NCBI GenBank assembly: GCA_018388625.1 | Contig: CP074402.1 | Coordinates: forward strand, 2,418,001 to 2,482,000 | DNA length: 64,000 nt | DNA from: Nocardiopsis eucommiae | Lineage (GTDB): Bacteria > Actinomycetota > Actinomycetes > Streptosporangiales > Streptosporangiaceae | Direction: 5' to 3' | In this document: in pieces, positions 50,009 to 59,322 of the stretch | How positions within the stretch are numbered: position 1 is the stretch's first letter | How the letters are laid out: each line of letters begins with the position of its first letter | The notes under the pieces: generated by a model | What the model saw: the letters and a program-made list of their open reading frames with translations, nothing else | Database searches by the model: none | What the model was told of the DNA's origin: nothing | Program-made: the position numbers and the translations under genes

Positions 50009-51612
50009 GTGGGTACAGCGACCAGATGGACCAGCGCGGGTGCGACCGTGGTCACGGCCGGTCTCGCACTCTCCCTGAGCGGTGCTCCGCCAGCCGCCTC
50101 CACGGACGAGCCGGGAGCAGCCGAGGACCGGGCACTGGCCGCGTTCCACGACCAGGACGTGGACTGGCACGCGTGCGAGGACTTCTACCTCGTCGGCCTC
50201 GACTGCGCGACGGTGGAGGTTCCCCTCGACTACGGCGACCCCGAGGGCGAACGCGTCCACCTGGGCGTGAGCCGCAGCCCCGCCGAGGTCGAGGGGGAGG
50301 AGCACCAGGGGGTCCTGTTCACCAACCCCGGGGGTCCCGGGGTCCCCGCACGCAAGTTCGCGGGCGACATCGGCTCCACCCCCGTGGGACGGGCCTTCGA
50401 CGTCATCGGGATGGACCCGCGTGGTCTGGGCGCCTCCACCTGGCTCGACTGCGGGCAGGACCCGCCCTCTCTGGCCCGGCACCCCGACGATGAGGAGATC
50501 GAGCGGATCTTCGACCAGCAGCGGGAGTACGCCGAGGCGTGCGACGAGGCCCAGGGTGACCTGCGGCCCCACTTCACCACCGCCAACACCGCCCGCGACA
50601 TGGACGTCGTCCGCGCCGTGCTGGGCGAGGAGCGCATCGACTACCTCGGTGCCTCCTACGGGACGTACCTGGGCGCGGTCTACGGGAGCCTCTTTCCCGA
50701 ACGGCTCGACCGTGCCGTGCTGGACTCGGCCGTCGACCCCGACGGACTCTGGCACGCGAACCTTCTGAGCCAGGCCGCCGCCGACACGGCCAATGTCACC
50801 CGCTTCACGGACTGGATCGCCGAGCGGGACGAGGTGTTCGGACTCGGGAACACACACGAGCAGGTCCTGACCGCGCTCGTGCGGACCGCCGAGCGGCTGC
50901 GTGAGGAGCCGCGAGACGGCGAAGACGGTATGACCTACGACGAACGCTACTTCCGCAACCTGGTGAGCGCGTCGGCCAAGGACCAGGGGACCTGGGACGC
51001 GTCGGCCCTGCTGCTGAAGGGCCTGGTTGAGGGGACACCGCTCCCGGAGGCCCCCGAAGCCCCCGAGCCCCCGGAGACCCCGGAACCCCCGAGGACCCGG
51101 AGGAAGCCGAGGAACAGCTGGAGCGGATGACGGGGCCGCCCCACCTGGCCGAGGCGCTCCTGTGCGAAGCGGAGTGGCCCACGGACCCGGACCAGTACCG
51201 GTCGGACATGCGCGAGCTCAGGGACGCCCACCCGTTCGGCACCGGTGCGGGCACCGCGGGACCCGGAGTGTGCCTCTACTCCGAGAGTCAGCCGACCGAG
51301 CCCCTGGTCGAACTGACCCGCGAGTGGGAGACCCCGGCGCTCGTGATCGCGGGTGAGTTCGACGCCAGCACCCACTACGCAGGCGGCGTGGCCATGGCCC
51401 AGAGGCTGGACAGCCCCCTGGTGACCGTGGTCGACGACGGCGCGCACATCTACTACAACCCCCAGTTCCTGGGCGACGAGGAGGACGTCCGCCACCCGTG
51501 TGTCGCCGACGCCGTGGAGTCGTACCTTCTCGACGGCCGGGTCCCGGAGGACACGGCCTGCCACGACCGCCCCCGCCCGACGGCCGCTGCGGATGAGAAC
51601 CCCACCCCCTGA
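50009..51612 (+). CDS. Secreted S33-family alpha/beta-hydrolase (tripeptidyl aminopeptidase-like); one frameshift near 51087
   Basis: About 533 aa. GTG at 50009 with AAGGAG 8 bp upstream; signal peptide (residues 1-30). Alpha/beta-hydrolase pattern: FTNPGGPGVPAR (oxyanion), DVIGMDPRGLG, nucleophile Ser in YLGASYGTYLGAVYG, Asp in VIAGEFDAST and the catalytic His in VVDDGAHIYYN. The C-terminal part (TGPPHLAEALLCEAEWP onward) needs one C at 51086-51090. Between them is a Pro/Glu linker (EAPEAPEPPETPEPP). Close to Streptomyces SlpD/E and Tap. Confidence 0.9.
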
Positions 51613-52446
51613 TCCGAAGGAGCCTCCGGCGAGGCGGGGATCCGTGTCCCCCCGCGCTGGAGGCCCCTGGTGGTCGCGCACATCCAGACCTCCTGGTGCC
51701 CGAAGACCAGGCACCGGGGTCCGCCCGAGCCAGCTCACGACCTGTGACCGGGCTCAGAGGTTCAGGCGGCCACACCTCCGACCAAGCGGGTGGTACTCAC
51801 TCTGATCAGAATGAGTGCCAGGGACCGCCCTCCGGCGTTGTTAAGCGCAGCGAAGATGACAGCGGTCGGCGCGCGGGGAGGTCAGCTTCTGCGGCGTCAG
51901 CGGACGTGTCTGATGCTGCCTGGTCACCGTTTTCACCAACAGGTGATGGCCAGTGCTCAGGCAATACCACTTTCTCCGCCGGAGAACACGGCCCTCTCGA
52001 AGGACACCGTCCCACCAGCGAACACGGCCCCTCGAAGGACACCTCCCCATCTGCGAGCTCAGACCCGAAATACATCCTCAGGCTCATCGAACGTATATCG
52101 GATTAGAAGTCCGGCGCCCGGGTGCCGACACCTGTCACTTCGTGCCGTTGTGTCCCGCACCATCCGAATCAGGATGCCGTTCTGTGCCGCCCCGTGCCCC
52201 CTACTGACGCCCCGGTCCAAAACTGCGGAGCACAAACGGAGCACACAGCCCCCGGAAACGTCCGATGGTGGTGACTCAGGTGGGTGAGGTCCGCCTTGGG
52301 CTGCATATCTCTCAACATCGATGCACCCACCTGGTGTACCCGCTAGGTTTTGTGCTGCTGACTAGGATCTGATCCTCACCCTCTGACTCGTGTGACAGCT
52401 TGCGTGATACCAAGGCCGATCCCTGTGGACCTACGGAGGAGTGCGG
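51613..52446. other. Intergenic region at the left boundary of the accessory island
   Basis: About 830 bp. Base composition and codon use change here; downstream genes are less GC-rich. Open frames present (e.g. 51790-52287) are short, Arg/Pro/Ser-rich and have no ribosome sites. The region holds a direct repeat (51984-52043) and ends with GGAGGA upstream of 52447. Confidence 0.5.
51984..52043. repeat. Short imperfect direct repeat
   Basis: gaacacggccctctcgaagg followed by acacc occurs at 51984-52008, and gaacacggcccctcgaagg followed by acacc at 52020-52043, 36 bp apart. The two copies differ by one base insertion. Possible recombination relic. Confidence 0.6.
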
Positions 52447-53748
52447 ATGACCGAGCAAACCATTTTCCTCGACCCCGACCCGCGCGACTGGCGTTCTCGG
52501 AAGCTACAAGTCCAGCCTTCCCGCTGGTACGCCACGGTCCAGTTGAACCGTGATGGGTATGTCGATGCCGCACACGCACGAGGACACGACTCCGCACTAC
52601 CCAGCGCTTACGAGGAAGCCGCCGACAGAGCGTGCAACGCTGGTATAGACCGCATCTGGTACGACGGCTATCCGGGTTCCTTTCTCTGGGGGAGCGGTCC
52701 GCGCTGGGTGACCTTGTACGTCCCTTACCCCTACGTCAAGGCAGCTCTCGAAGCACTTCGGGTAGCCGAGATCGACCACGACTACAGCAAGCTTCACGCA
52801 CTCGCCGATCGCCTGGCACTTCCGATCAATGACTGGCTCGCCCCCGGCGAACGCGAACTGGTCCGCGGAGTCGACTTCACCCCACCACCGACCACGTTCC
52901 TACGGTTCCTTCGAGGCAAAGCCAAAGAGCTTGGAGTGCGCCTCAACGGTCGGGCGACCGCAGGGAGCGTGTGGGTTCGCCCAACACTTCCGCCAGGAGC
53001 GAGGTGGACACGGGAAGCGTTCCCCGAGCGGTACCCCGAATGGGTCGACCGCTGGAGTGGACACACTGAGCCGGGGGACGCGCCTCTTCGACCCTGGGTA
53101 GGCGGGAGAGAACAAAACCTCAGCGCCGGCGCGACACCCGTTGAATTTCGTACAGTGGAGACACCAAGCGCTGAGGAATGCCCCTGCGGCATGATCCTGC
53201 GGGAGAGCGCTGAGAACGATGCAGTGCACACCACCCAGCACATGACCTGGACGTTTGGCGTTCGGTCACCGAAGAACCTGACGTGGTCGGACAGCATGGC
53301 TGTTGTGACGACACAATCACCGATCGCATGGCGCAAGCTGGCCTATCAGGTGGGACGGTTGCCGCAGAAGGAGAACCACTACGACTTCAACTCGTGGTTC
53401 CACCTTGGGCCGGTCGAGGTGACTCCGGACAACGTACGGGCGTATTTGCTGAAGGCAAACGGCTACGTCATCGGTTATCTGGCCGCTCATGACACCAATC
53501 AGCACTATCGCTGGGATCTGGTCGACGGATCGAGTTATGGCGATCAGGATGACACTTTGCGCCCGCGCATCAACTTGGTCTGGGTGGCTGCCCACTATCG
53601 TCGCCAAGGCGTTGGTGCGACGCTCGTGCAGGCAATCGCAGAAGATTTCGGTTGTACGGTCGCTGATGTTTCGTGGTCGGACCCGATTAGCGCGGCTGGT
53701 CGTCGCCTTGCCCGGCGGATCATGCCCGGGGGTATCTGGGTTAGCTGA
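52447..53748 (+). CDS. ESCO/Eco1-like acetyltransferase with CxC...HxxxH zinc finger
   Basis: 433 aa; ATG at 52447 after GGAGGA. Residues 1-240 are not recognised. A zinc-finger-like motif follows (C245, C247, G248, M249, D258, H261, H265), like the zf-C2H2_3 finger of eukaryotic cohesin acetyltransferases (canonical C-x2-C-G-M-x8-D-x3-H-x3-H). The C-terminal GNAT part (about 320-433) has WVAAHYRRQGVGATLV (379-394; acetyl-CoA site) and VSWSDPISAAGRRLARRI, which resembles the C-terminal Acetyltransf_13 pattern FSQPT-x-x-GK. Substrate unknown; in eukaryotes it is the SMC3 ATPase head. Codon use is less GC-biased than upstream genes. Confidence 0.7.
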   Translation: MTEQTIFLDPDPRDWRSRKLQVQPSRWYATVQLNRDGYVDAAHARGHDSALPSAYEEAADRACNAGIDRIWYDGYPGSFLWGSGPRWVTLYVPYPYVKAALEALRVAEIDHDYSKLHALADRLALPINDWLAPGERELVRGVDFTPPPTTFLRFLRGKAKELGVRLNGRATAGSVWVRPTLPPGARWTREAFPERYPEWVDRWSGHTEPGDAPLRPWVGGREQNLSAGATPVEFRTVETPSAEECPCGMILRESAENDAVHTTQHMTWTFGVRSPKNLTWSDSMAVVTTQSPIAWRKLAYQVGRLPQKENHYDFNSWFHLGPVEVTPDNVRAYLLKANGYVIGYLAAHDTNQHYRWDLVDGSSYGDQDDTLRPRINLVWVAAHYRRQGVGATLVQAIAEDFGCTVADVSWSDPISAAGRRLARRIMPGGIWVS

Positions 53749-53755
53749 TCTGGTG

Positions 53756-53781
53756 TGTGCTGGGATCGCCTCCCGTTACCC
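53756..53781 (+). repeat. Dispersed stem-loop repeat, copy 1
   Basis: tgtgctgggatcgcctcccg followed by ttaccc, eight bases after the acetyltransferase stop. Related to 56781-56806 and 59297-59322. In this copy the stem is weakened (tgggat...tcccg). Confidence 0.65.
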
Positions 53782-53888
53782 CCGCGAACCGGGCAGTCAT
53801 TGCTTTTAACCCTGGGCACATCACCGCTTTCGTTTCGTGTCAAGGGATGCTGCCCGGTGTCAGTCCGGATCTGCGGAGCATAATCGGA

Positions 53889-54320
53889 TCAGCCACGGGT
53901 CCGTGGTGGGGTCTGAAGGCATCTTGCGACGTCGTCATTCTCGTCCGGGAGCATGAACATCCAGGTGCACCCGGCGTCGGAGCAGGCCCGAGCGAAAGCG
54001 CGCGTCAGGGCGCGGCCGACCCCCATCCTGCGGGCTGAGGCGTCCACCACGAGGTAGAGCCCGTTGCCGTGGGGCTTGGGATGGGCTGGATCCGCGCCGG
54101 GCCCGATGTAGTGGCTGTCGGTCTCGCCCTCGATCCACCCGAGGATCCTGCCGTCGGAGTCCTCCGCAACGAAGATCGCGTGCTCCTCCACGGGCCTGTC
54201 CATCTGGTAATTCGTCACGTCGAAGTAGGGTGCGTTCTCCTGCGCCAACTCGACGACCGCTTCGTAGTCCCAGTACCGAAGAGCGCGCACGTGGAACTCT
54301 GGTGCGGTCACTCCCGGCAC
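53889..54320 (-). CDS. GNAT-family N-acetyltransferase
   Basis: 143 aa. FHVRALRYWDYEAVVELAQE opens the domain; GLYLVVDASARRMGVGRALTRAFA is the acetyl-CoA motif A (RRMGVGRAL). GTG at 54320 follows GGAGGAGG seven bases upstream and overlaps the upstream stop by one base, so the start is well fixed. Third gene of a minus-strand operon. Could be an antitoxin or toxin partner, or a modifier of the neighbouring protein; unknown. Confidence 0.82.
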   Translation of the reverse strand: MPGVTAPEFHVRALRYWDYEAVVELAQENAPYFDVTNYQMDRPVEEHAIFVAEDSDGRILGWIEGETDSHYIGPGADPAHPKPHGNGLYLVVDASARRMGVGRALTRAFARACSDAGCTWMFMLPDENDDVARCLQTPPRTRG

Positions 54321-54715
54321 TAGTTGACCTCCTCCATGGACCACCCGACGAACTCCGTAACCTCCTCGTCGGGCGTGGCCACCATCCCGAGCCAGTCCTC
54401 CAGGGCGTGACCAAGACTTTGGGGAATGCCTTCTGTGGCCTCCACGTGCACGGGATCACTGTCCTCCCAGAGGTGGTCGATGTGCCGCCATACCTCGCTT
54501 CGGTAGAGCTGACTGACCTCCTCTGGCCCCTCCTGGTCGCCGACGAGCAGGCTCTGCTTGGTTCTCAAGTCGACGGTGGCTCCTCCATCAACGGTGTCCA
54601 CGATTCGTGTGCCTTCGGCTTCCAGGTCGGCCATGCGCTTCAGTGTTGCTTCGGCGTCCTTCTTCTGGGCCAAGAGGATCTTGCGGACGTGTGTCCTGGT
54701 GGGTTCGTCGTTCAC
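54320..54715 (-). CDS. Hypothetical protein, 131 aa, in PIN-GNAT operon
   Basis: Charged, mostly helical protein (THVRKILLAQKKDAEATLKR; WRHIDHLWEDSDPVHVEATE). GTG at 54715 overlaps the PIN-gene stop by four bases (GTGA) and has GGAG nearby. No Cys, no membrane segment, no family recognised. Its tight coupling on both sides suggests a protein that works with the PIN-domain and GNAT proteins. Confidence 0.7.
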   Translation of the reverse strand: MNDEPTRTHVRKILLAQKKDAEATLKRMADLEAEGTRIVDTVDGGATVDLRTKQSLLVGDQEGPEEVSQLYRSEVWRHIDHLWEDSDPVHVEATEGIPQSLGHALEDWLGMVATPDEEVTEFVGWSMEEVN

Positions 54716-55599
54716 GGCATCTCCACGCAAGGCAAGCCCACGGCCGCGAGCTTGGTCTGAAGGTTGATGTCACCGGTCGCCACATACAGAGCCGACCCGG
54801 GGTGGTCGGACTGGAGGCGGAGGGCCGACGCCACGAAGCGGTCATCTGGCACATCCAGGTCCAGCCAGGACGGCAGTCCTTCGGCGCGCGGTTCGATGTG
54901 CTCGAACACACAGGAGACCTGGCTGGCAACAGTGACCCCTTGTCGCACGTCTCCGTTGTTCCGTAGGCCCTTCAGGCGTCGGTCAGCGCGCTTGGCGGCG
55001 TCACGGAGGTCCTGGTTCCGTCCACCCCGCTTGTGGTCGTCCAGCTCGCGCAACACCACCGGCAGAAGGTGGACCTGGTAGCGCTTCCCGAGCGTCGTGG
55101 TGTGCACGGTGAGGTCGGGGTTGTCGATGAGCGTGTTGGTGTCGACGACCAGGCGAACGGCGTGCTCGTCCGCTGAGAGGAGCTCGGCGAGACCGCACAG
55201 CTTCTTGATCGTGGCATCGAGTTCGCCATGGGCTTGCGAGAGCGTCGACGGCACGGAGTAATCGTCCTCCGGCCGCATGAGCCAACCTTCAAGGTGCTCC
55301 ATCCCGTTCTTGAGGATCTCGGATACCGAAGGAGTGGGGTGCGGATACAGGAGGGCGAAGCGCGGTCCCCAGTCTCTGATCTCGCGCAGCAGGGCCATGC
55401 GCTGCCCCTCCAATTCGGGTGAGCTCGGGCCCCATCCCCACTCGGCTGCCACCATGAAGACGGACGAGTCATGTAGCCAGCTCGGGTAGACGTTCTCGAT
55501 GTTCGACTCGTCCAGCAGCTGCCTATACGACTCGTGGATCTCGGACAGCTCAAGAAGTAGTTGCTCAAGGTAGGTGGGCGGCCGCTCCTGCTTCGCCAC
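54712..55599 (-). CDS. PIN-domain ribonuclease-like protein
   Basis: About 295 aa. The C-terminal half is a PIN domain: VVDTNTLIDNPDL (first Asp), VVLRELDDHKRGG (Glu/Asp), DVPDDRFVASALRL and YVATGDINLQTKLAAVGLPC (third and fourth acidic residues), close to PhoH-associated/YlaK-type PIN. The N-terminal 150 residues are helical (ELSEIHESYRQLLDES). GTG at 55599 is preferred over 55638, which would overlap the upstream gene by 34 bases. Expected to cut RNA. Confidence 0.82.
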   Translation of the reverse strand: MAKQERPPTYLEQLLLELSEIHESYRQLLDESNIENVYPSWLHDSSVFMVAAEWGWGPSSPELEGQRMALLREIRDWGPRFALLYPHPTPSVSEILKNGMEHLEGWLMRPEDDYSVPSTLSQAHGELDATIKKLCGLAELLSADEHAVRLVVDTNTLIDNPDLTVHTTTLGKRYQVHLLPVVLRELDDHKRGGRNQDLRDAAKRADRRLKGLRNNGDVRQGVTVASQVSCVFEHIEPRAEGLPSWLDLDVPDDRFVASALRLQSDHPGSALYVATGDINLQTKLAAVGLPCVEMP

Positions 55600-55604
55600 T
55601 TTCC

Positions 55605-56487
55605 TCAGGCCTTCTTCAGCACGTTGGTGTTGACCCACTGCACGATCAGGATCGCCAGGTGCAGGGCAGCTTCGGCTTCATGCTGTTTCTGGGAACGCGA
55701 GTTGTGACCACCAGCGTGGCGGGACAGCTGATTCTTGTGCAGCAGTTCCACCATGCCAACGAAGCGTTCGATGTTCGCCTTCTGGTCACCCTGATCCCCG
55801 ATGGCCAGTTCCCACTTGCCTGAGGGCACCTGACTTTTGATGTTGCCTAAAGCTTTGCCCAGCGTTCGGACCTTGTCATCAGGCGCTCCCAACGGGCTGA
55901 GGACATCCTCCACTGCCTTGACTGCTTCGCCGTAAGCCTTGTCAGGGTCGGGGTGGAGGCCGTAAGCATGCACCCAAGCTGAGCGCAGCAGCTTCTCGGT
56001 GTCTACGGGGGAGTCCTCAAGCGCCCTATCAAAGGCCTGCTGTGCCGAGGCATCCACTCGTCGAATGAGGCGATGTTCCTCTGGCTCGAATCGTAGGAAG
56101 GAGCCAGCATCATCCAGGTGGTCCATCAAAGCCCGGAACGTCGCAACACACTCTTCTACCTCATACACGTTGAGTGGCGATGGTTCCTCCCACAGGGGTG
56201 GAGTTGACAGATGGCGTCAACGACGTTCAGAAGGTCTGAGTCCTTCTGCGACGCGGCTGTCCTGATGTAATCGGATCCGCGGTCAAAGCTGCCAGGGACG
56301 ATGCGAAGGTTCATCAAAACACGCTGCGCCAGAGGCTCATAGCGTTGGAGAGCTCGAAGAACCCACTCCTGGAGAGGCCTTTCCAGCCAGGGGGCACACC
56401 TGGATAAAGAGCGTCGTCCAGAGGGCGGTTCTCAAGTCGGTCGATCAAACGCTGGAAACGGCCACGAGGCGTGTCAATGCCACTCAT
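55605..56487 (-). CDS. Actinobacterial accessory protein with C-terminal R-x4-H motif (HEPN-like); two frameshifts
   Basis: About 295 aa after joining three frames. ATG at 56487 reads SGIDTPRGRFQRLIDRL; then QEWVLRALQRYEPLAQRVLM and SFDRGSDYIRTAASQKD follow a one-base deficit near 56358; then EEPSPLNVYEVEECVATFRA follows a second near 56203. The C-terminal half has AYGLHPDPDKAYGEAVKAVE, then QLSRHAGGH (R-x4-H, the HEPN ribonuclease pattern) and EAALHLAILIVQWV. Similar uncharacterised proteins are common in actinobacterial accessory regions. First gene of the operon with PIN, hypothetical and GNAT genes; eight bases separate it from the PIN start. Confidence 0.65.
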
Positions 56488-56499
56488 GCAGCAAGGCTA

Positions 56500-56906
56500 G
56501 TGGCCAGGGGCGACATTCGCGCGCCCTCGCTGCAGGGGGCGTTCACCCGCTCCAGCAGATGCCAGACCAGCAGGCCTCCAGAGGCGATGGCCGTGCCGCG
56601 GTACGTGTGCCGCCCCTCGGGCAGCGGGCGAGCCAGGTGCAGGGCGTCACTGGCGTCGGTCTTGACGCGATCGCCGCTGGGGCGTTGGAGCTTGGAGGGT
56701 GCGGCGACCACGCAGTCGATGCTGGCGTCGTTCAAGGTACGAGCCAGCGTTTCGCGCCGAGTTCGATGGAGGCCCTGAAGTGTGCCGGGATCGCCTCCCG
56801 TCACCCAGTGATCGTCTGGAAGGCCGTGCGGTGGTTTGACCAGCTCTGATCTGCGCAGAGGCTTTGACCCTCGCGCGGAGGAGACTGGTTCAGGGGTGCT
56901 AGTCAT
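56500..56906 (-). pseudogene. IS110-family transposase remnant
   Basis: The central part (LARTLNDASIDCVVAAPSKL, then QRPSGDRVKTDASDALHLAR) is the N-terminal DEDD-type region of IS110 transposases. The rest of the transposase (about 300 residues, including the Ser domain) is absent. Both ends pass into unrelated sequence, and copy 2 of the stem-loop repeat is inside the frame. Non-functional relic. Confidence 0.75.
56781..56806 (+). repeat. Dispersed stem-loop repeat, copy 2
   Basis: tgtgccgggatcgcctcccg followed by tcaccc. Core ccggga-tcgcc-tcccg forms a five- to six-base stem. Located inside the IS110 relic. Upstream flank (gatggaggccctgaag) resembles the flank of copy 3 (ggtggagactccgagg). 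Confidence 0.7.
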
Positions 56907-56922
56907 GTCTGGTTCGGGTTAG

Positions 56923-57150
56923 GTGTACAAGCGGTGCGGGTGCCGCGGAGCCAGGGGAGCGAAGGCCGCAGAAGGACGGTGTCTTGTGCTGTCGCGGCGG
57001 GAGCACAGGAGCTGGTACTTGTCGTTGGAGCTGGAGCACGTTCCGGGCGCGAGGCGCCGGGTGTGTCGTGGCGGGTTCGCGTCCGGGGAGGCTGCTCGTG
57101 AAGGACTGCGCCAGGACCGGGAGCTGGACGGAGCTGGTGCGGATCCGTCG
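56923..57150 (+). pseudogene. Site-specific integrase N-terminal remnant
   Basis: GTG at 56923 gives YKRCGCRGARGAKAAEGRC and then HRSWYLSLELEHVPGARRR and VCRGGFASGEAAREGL, the N-terminal arm-binding region typical of actinomycete tyrosine recombinases (KRCGC ... HGSWyf ... RRGGFaT). The core catalytic domain is missing; the frame runs on to 57516 but no recombinase features follow. A relic of an integrated element. Confidence 0.6.
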
Positions 57151-57338
57151 GTGGTGGGCTTTTACGCCAAGCAGGCCGTTCAGCCGCACTTGGCCAGCGT
57201 CCTCACCCGTGAGGACCACGTGTCCTTCACCTATGAGGAGGCGCTGCGGCGTAAGGCTAACGGCGGCCGAGGCGCCCGGATCTGCAAGCTGATCGGTGCT
57301 TCTCCGGACGCCGGGGGCCAGGAGGAGGGAAGGAGTAC

Positions 57339-57516
57339 ATGGTGTTCCTGCTCTCGGGACCACAGGATTCCGAGACCATGGTATTGGAGGCGCTGCGGGT
57401 CAACGACACTATGGCCGCCTTCGGGCGGCGTCATCGCGAAGGACACGGGAGAAGACTATATTACTGTCAAGGTGAAGTGGAATGCCAGAGGGGCAGAGGC
57501 GATCGAGGCAGAGTGA
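57339..57516 (+). CDS. Small hypothetical protein, about 58 aa; frameshift near 57423
   Basis: ATG at 57339 with a strong AGGAAGGAG ribosome site. Reads MVFLLSGPQDSETMVLEALR then VNDTMAAFG; removing one G at 57422-57424 continues as GVIAKDTGEDYITVKVKWNA and stops at 57514-57516. The shift here is in the opposite direction (one base extra) to all others in the window. May be a real small gene or a decayed one. Confidence 0.4.
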
Positions 57517-57547
57517 CCGGTGAATGGTGGTTGCGGGCTGCCTTTCT

Positions 57548-59199
57548 TCAGGAATCAGTTTCCCACTTCTCAGAAAGCCGTGCAATGCCTAGAGTGTCGT
57601 TCGAAATCTGCTCCAATAGGCCTGTGGGACATTTTCCGGTCGACTTAAGAAAGTCAATGTATCCACCGATGAACTGGGCTTCAGTGAAGTCCGCATAAGT
57701 GTTTCCGAAGTGGGCGTGAGTGAATTTGACGTCGCTTCCATTGAAGTTGGCGCGGGTAAATTCCAAAGTTCCTCCTTTGAAGTTGGCGTTGGTGAAGTCG
57801 ACTTCTCCACCAAGAAAGTGAGCGTGATCGAAGTTCACAAGTGCACCACTAAAGTCGGCTGCGGTGAAGTTCAGGAGTCCGCCATTAAAGTGTGCATTGG
57901 TGAAGTCCACGGTGTCAAAGTTGAAACTTGCTCGGGTGAAGTCCATTCGTCCACCGGTAAAGTGAATTCCGGTGAAGTCTACGGTATCCCCATTGAATCG
58001 GCTTTTCATGAATTTCAGGTGCCCGCCCGTGAATTGAGCGCCGGTGAATTGAATTCTGCCGCTGTTGAAAAGGGCGAAGGTGAAGTCCACGGTGCCCCCG
58101 GTGAAGTGGGCATCGGTGAAGTCTCCACCGTCGAAGACGGCTCCGGTGAAGTCGTAGTCCTTGCCGCGCCATCGGGTCTCCTCCCGTAGATGGTTCCCGA
58201 TGATACGAAGGATGGTGTGCCGGACATCGCGCATGGAGTCGAACCGCTGGCTGAGTACGTGATACTTCTCCAGAACCCCTCTGATGCATCCTTGGGAGGT
58301 TCTTCCGGTTCCGGGGTGTAAGGCATGCGGATATAGGCGCACAGGACGTTGACGACGGTCTGCACCAGGTCCTCGCGGTACTCGGGAGCATCGTCTGCGA
58401 GGTTAGCCAGGGCATGAACCGCGCCCAATCGCACGGCGGGATGCTCGCTGCCGAGTTCTGTGTAGGCGTTGGTGAATCGCTCGTCAAACAGCTTGAGGTT
58501 CTCCCGCTCGACTGCGGCCTCCGCCCGCTTGTTCTCGGCTTCGGTGGTGACCTGCCGACGATAGTTGATGACCAGCAACGCTGTGGCACCCAGACCGGTA
58601 ACGATGGCGAAGGCTCGGATGGAGATCGCGTTCAGGTGCCCGGCAGTGAATTCGGGCGGGGCCGTGGGGATCTGGGCACCCATGGCCCACCAGGCCCCGG
58701 TAATGATCAGCCCGATCGCCGCGCTCACCGCCAGGATCACCAATGTGATGAGGACGGGTAGGGGGAGCGGCTGCCTCTGGCCGTCGTCCATTGCTGTTTC
58801 GGGGCGATGGACGGCGCGCAGGCGCAGGAAGGCGAAGATGGTCAAGGTCAGCCCGACCGCTGTGCAGGCCACCAGGCCGAACCTGGGAAGATCCGTGATC
58901 CAGACGAGTAGCGGCCAGAGCAGGATCAGTCCCGCGACAAGGAAGATCACCGAGCCGAGTGCCAGGAGCGCGATCAAGGTTCGGGGCTGGGCCATCTGGA
59001 TGCGGATCCAACGCCACCAGCGCTCGGCGGTCGTAGGTGCGCGGCGGCCCCACTCGACCAGGCGTGTGTGTGTGGCGGTGAGGTGTGCACGGGCTGAGGG
59101 CCGGAGAACGGGGCCGAAACCGGGATTGGGGGTGGAGCCGGGACTGGGATCCGGAGTGACGCTGGACTTTGGGGAGGGTGTGCCTGGAGGGCTGTCCAT
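57548..59199 (-). CDS. Two-helix membrane protein with 12-residue beta-helix-like repeats (pentapeptide-repeat relative); one frameshift near 58277
   Basis: About 550 aa. Pro/Ser-rich N-terminus, four hydrophobic segments (about residues 70-200; LIALLALGSVIFLVAGLILL, given in part), a conserved segment FDERFTNAYTELGSEHPAVR and LGAVHALANLADDAPEYR. Then, one frame away (one missing G near 58277), at least 13 repeats of the type (V/L/M)-D-F-T-x-A-x-F-x-G-G-x. The repeats are 12 residues long (36 nt), unlike the usual five of pentapeptide proteins. The upstream part is typical of actinobacterial pentapeptide-repeat membrane proteins. Function unknown. Confidence 0.75.
57660..58165 (-). repeat. 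36-nt tandem coding repeat
   Basis: The repeat region of the gene above repeats with a 36-nt period at the DNA level too: gaagtcnac, gaagttg and tccgccngt-type blocks recur about 13 times with drift. Copies are imperfect, so expansion is not recent. Confidence 0.6.
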
Positions 59200-59296
59200 G
59201 GCGGCAGAGTAGCCAACCCCGACTTGTGATCGGGTTCGGCTGGGAACCTCCGGAGCCAGGAACTGTCTTGTACCGGGTGTGGTGGAGACTCCGAGG

Positions 59297-59322
59297 CGTG
59301 CCGGGATCGCCTCCCGGCACTC
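59297..59322 (+). repeat. Dispersed stem-loop repeat, copy 3
   Basis: cgtgccgggatcgcctcccg followed by gcactc, with a perfect stem ccggga/tcccgg and a five-base loop tcgcc. It lies between the divergent membrane-repeat gene and PD-(D/E)XK-like gene. Confidence 0.7.

Noticed and set aside
51790..52287. 165-codon frame at the island border
   Set aside because: No ribosome site, Arg/Pro/Ser-rich, no family; overlaps the short direct repeat.
52447..53748. Eukaryotic contamination as source of the ESCO-like gene
   Set aside because: The gene is uninterrupted, has a bacterial ribosome site, is GC-rich and flanked by bacterial genes.
57660..58165. CRISPR array from the 36-nt periodicity
   Set aside because: The periodicity is in coding phase, copies are diverged and contiguous without spacers, and it encodes a regular protein repeat.
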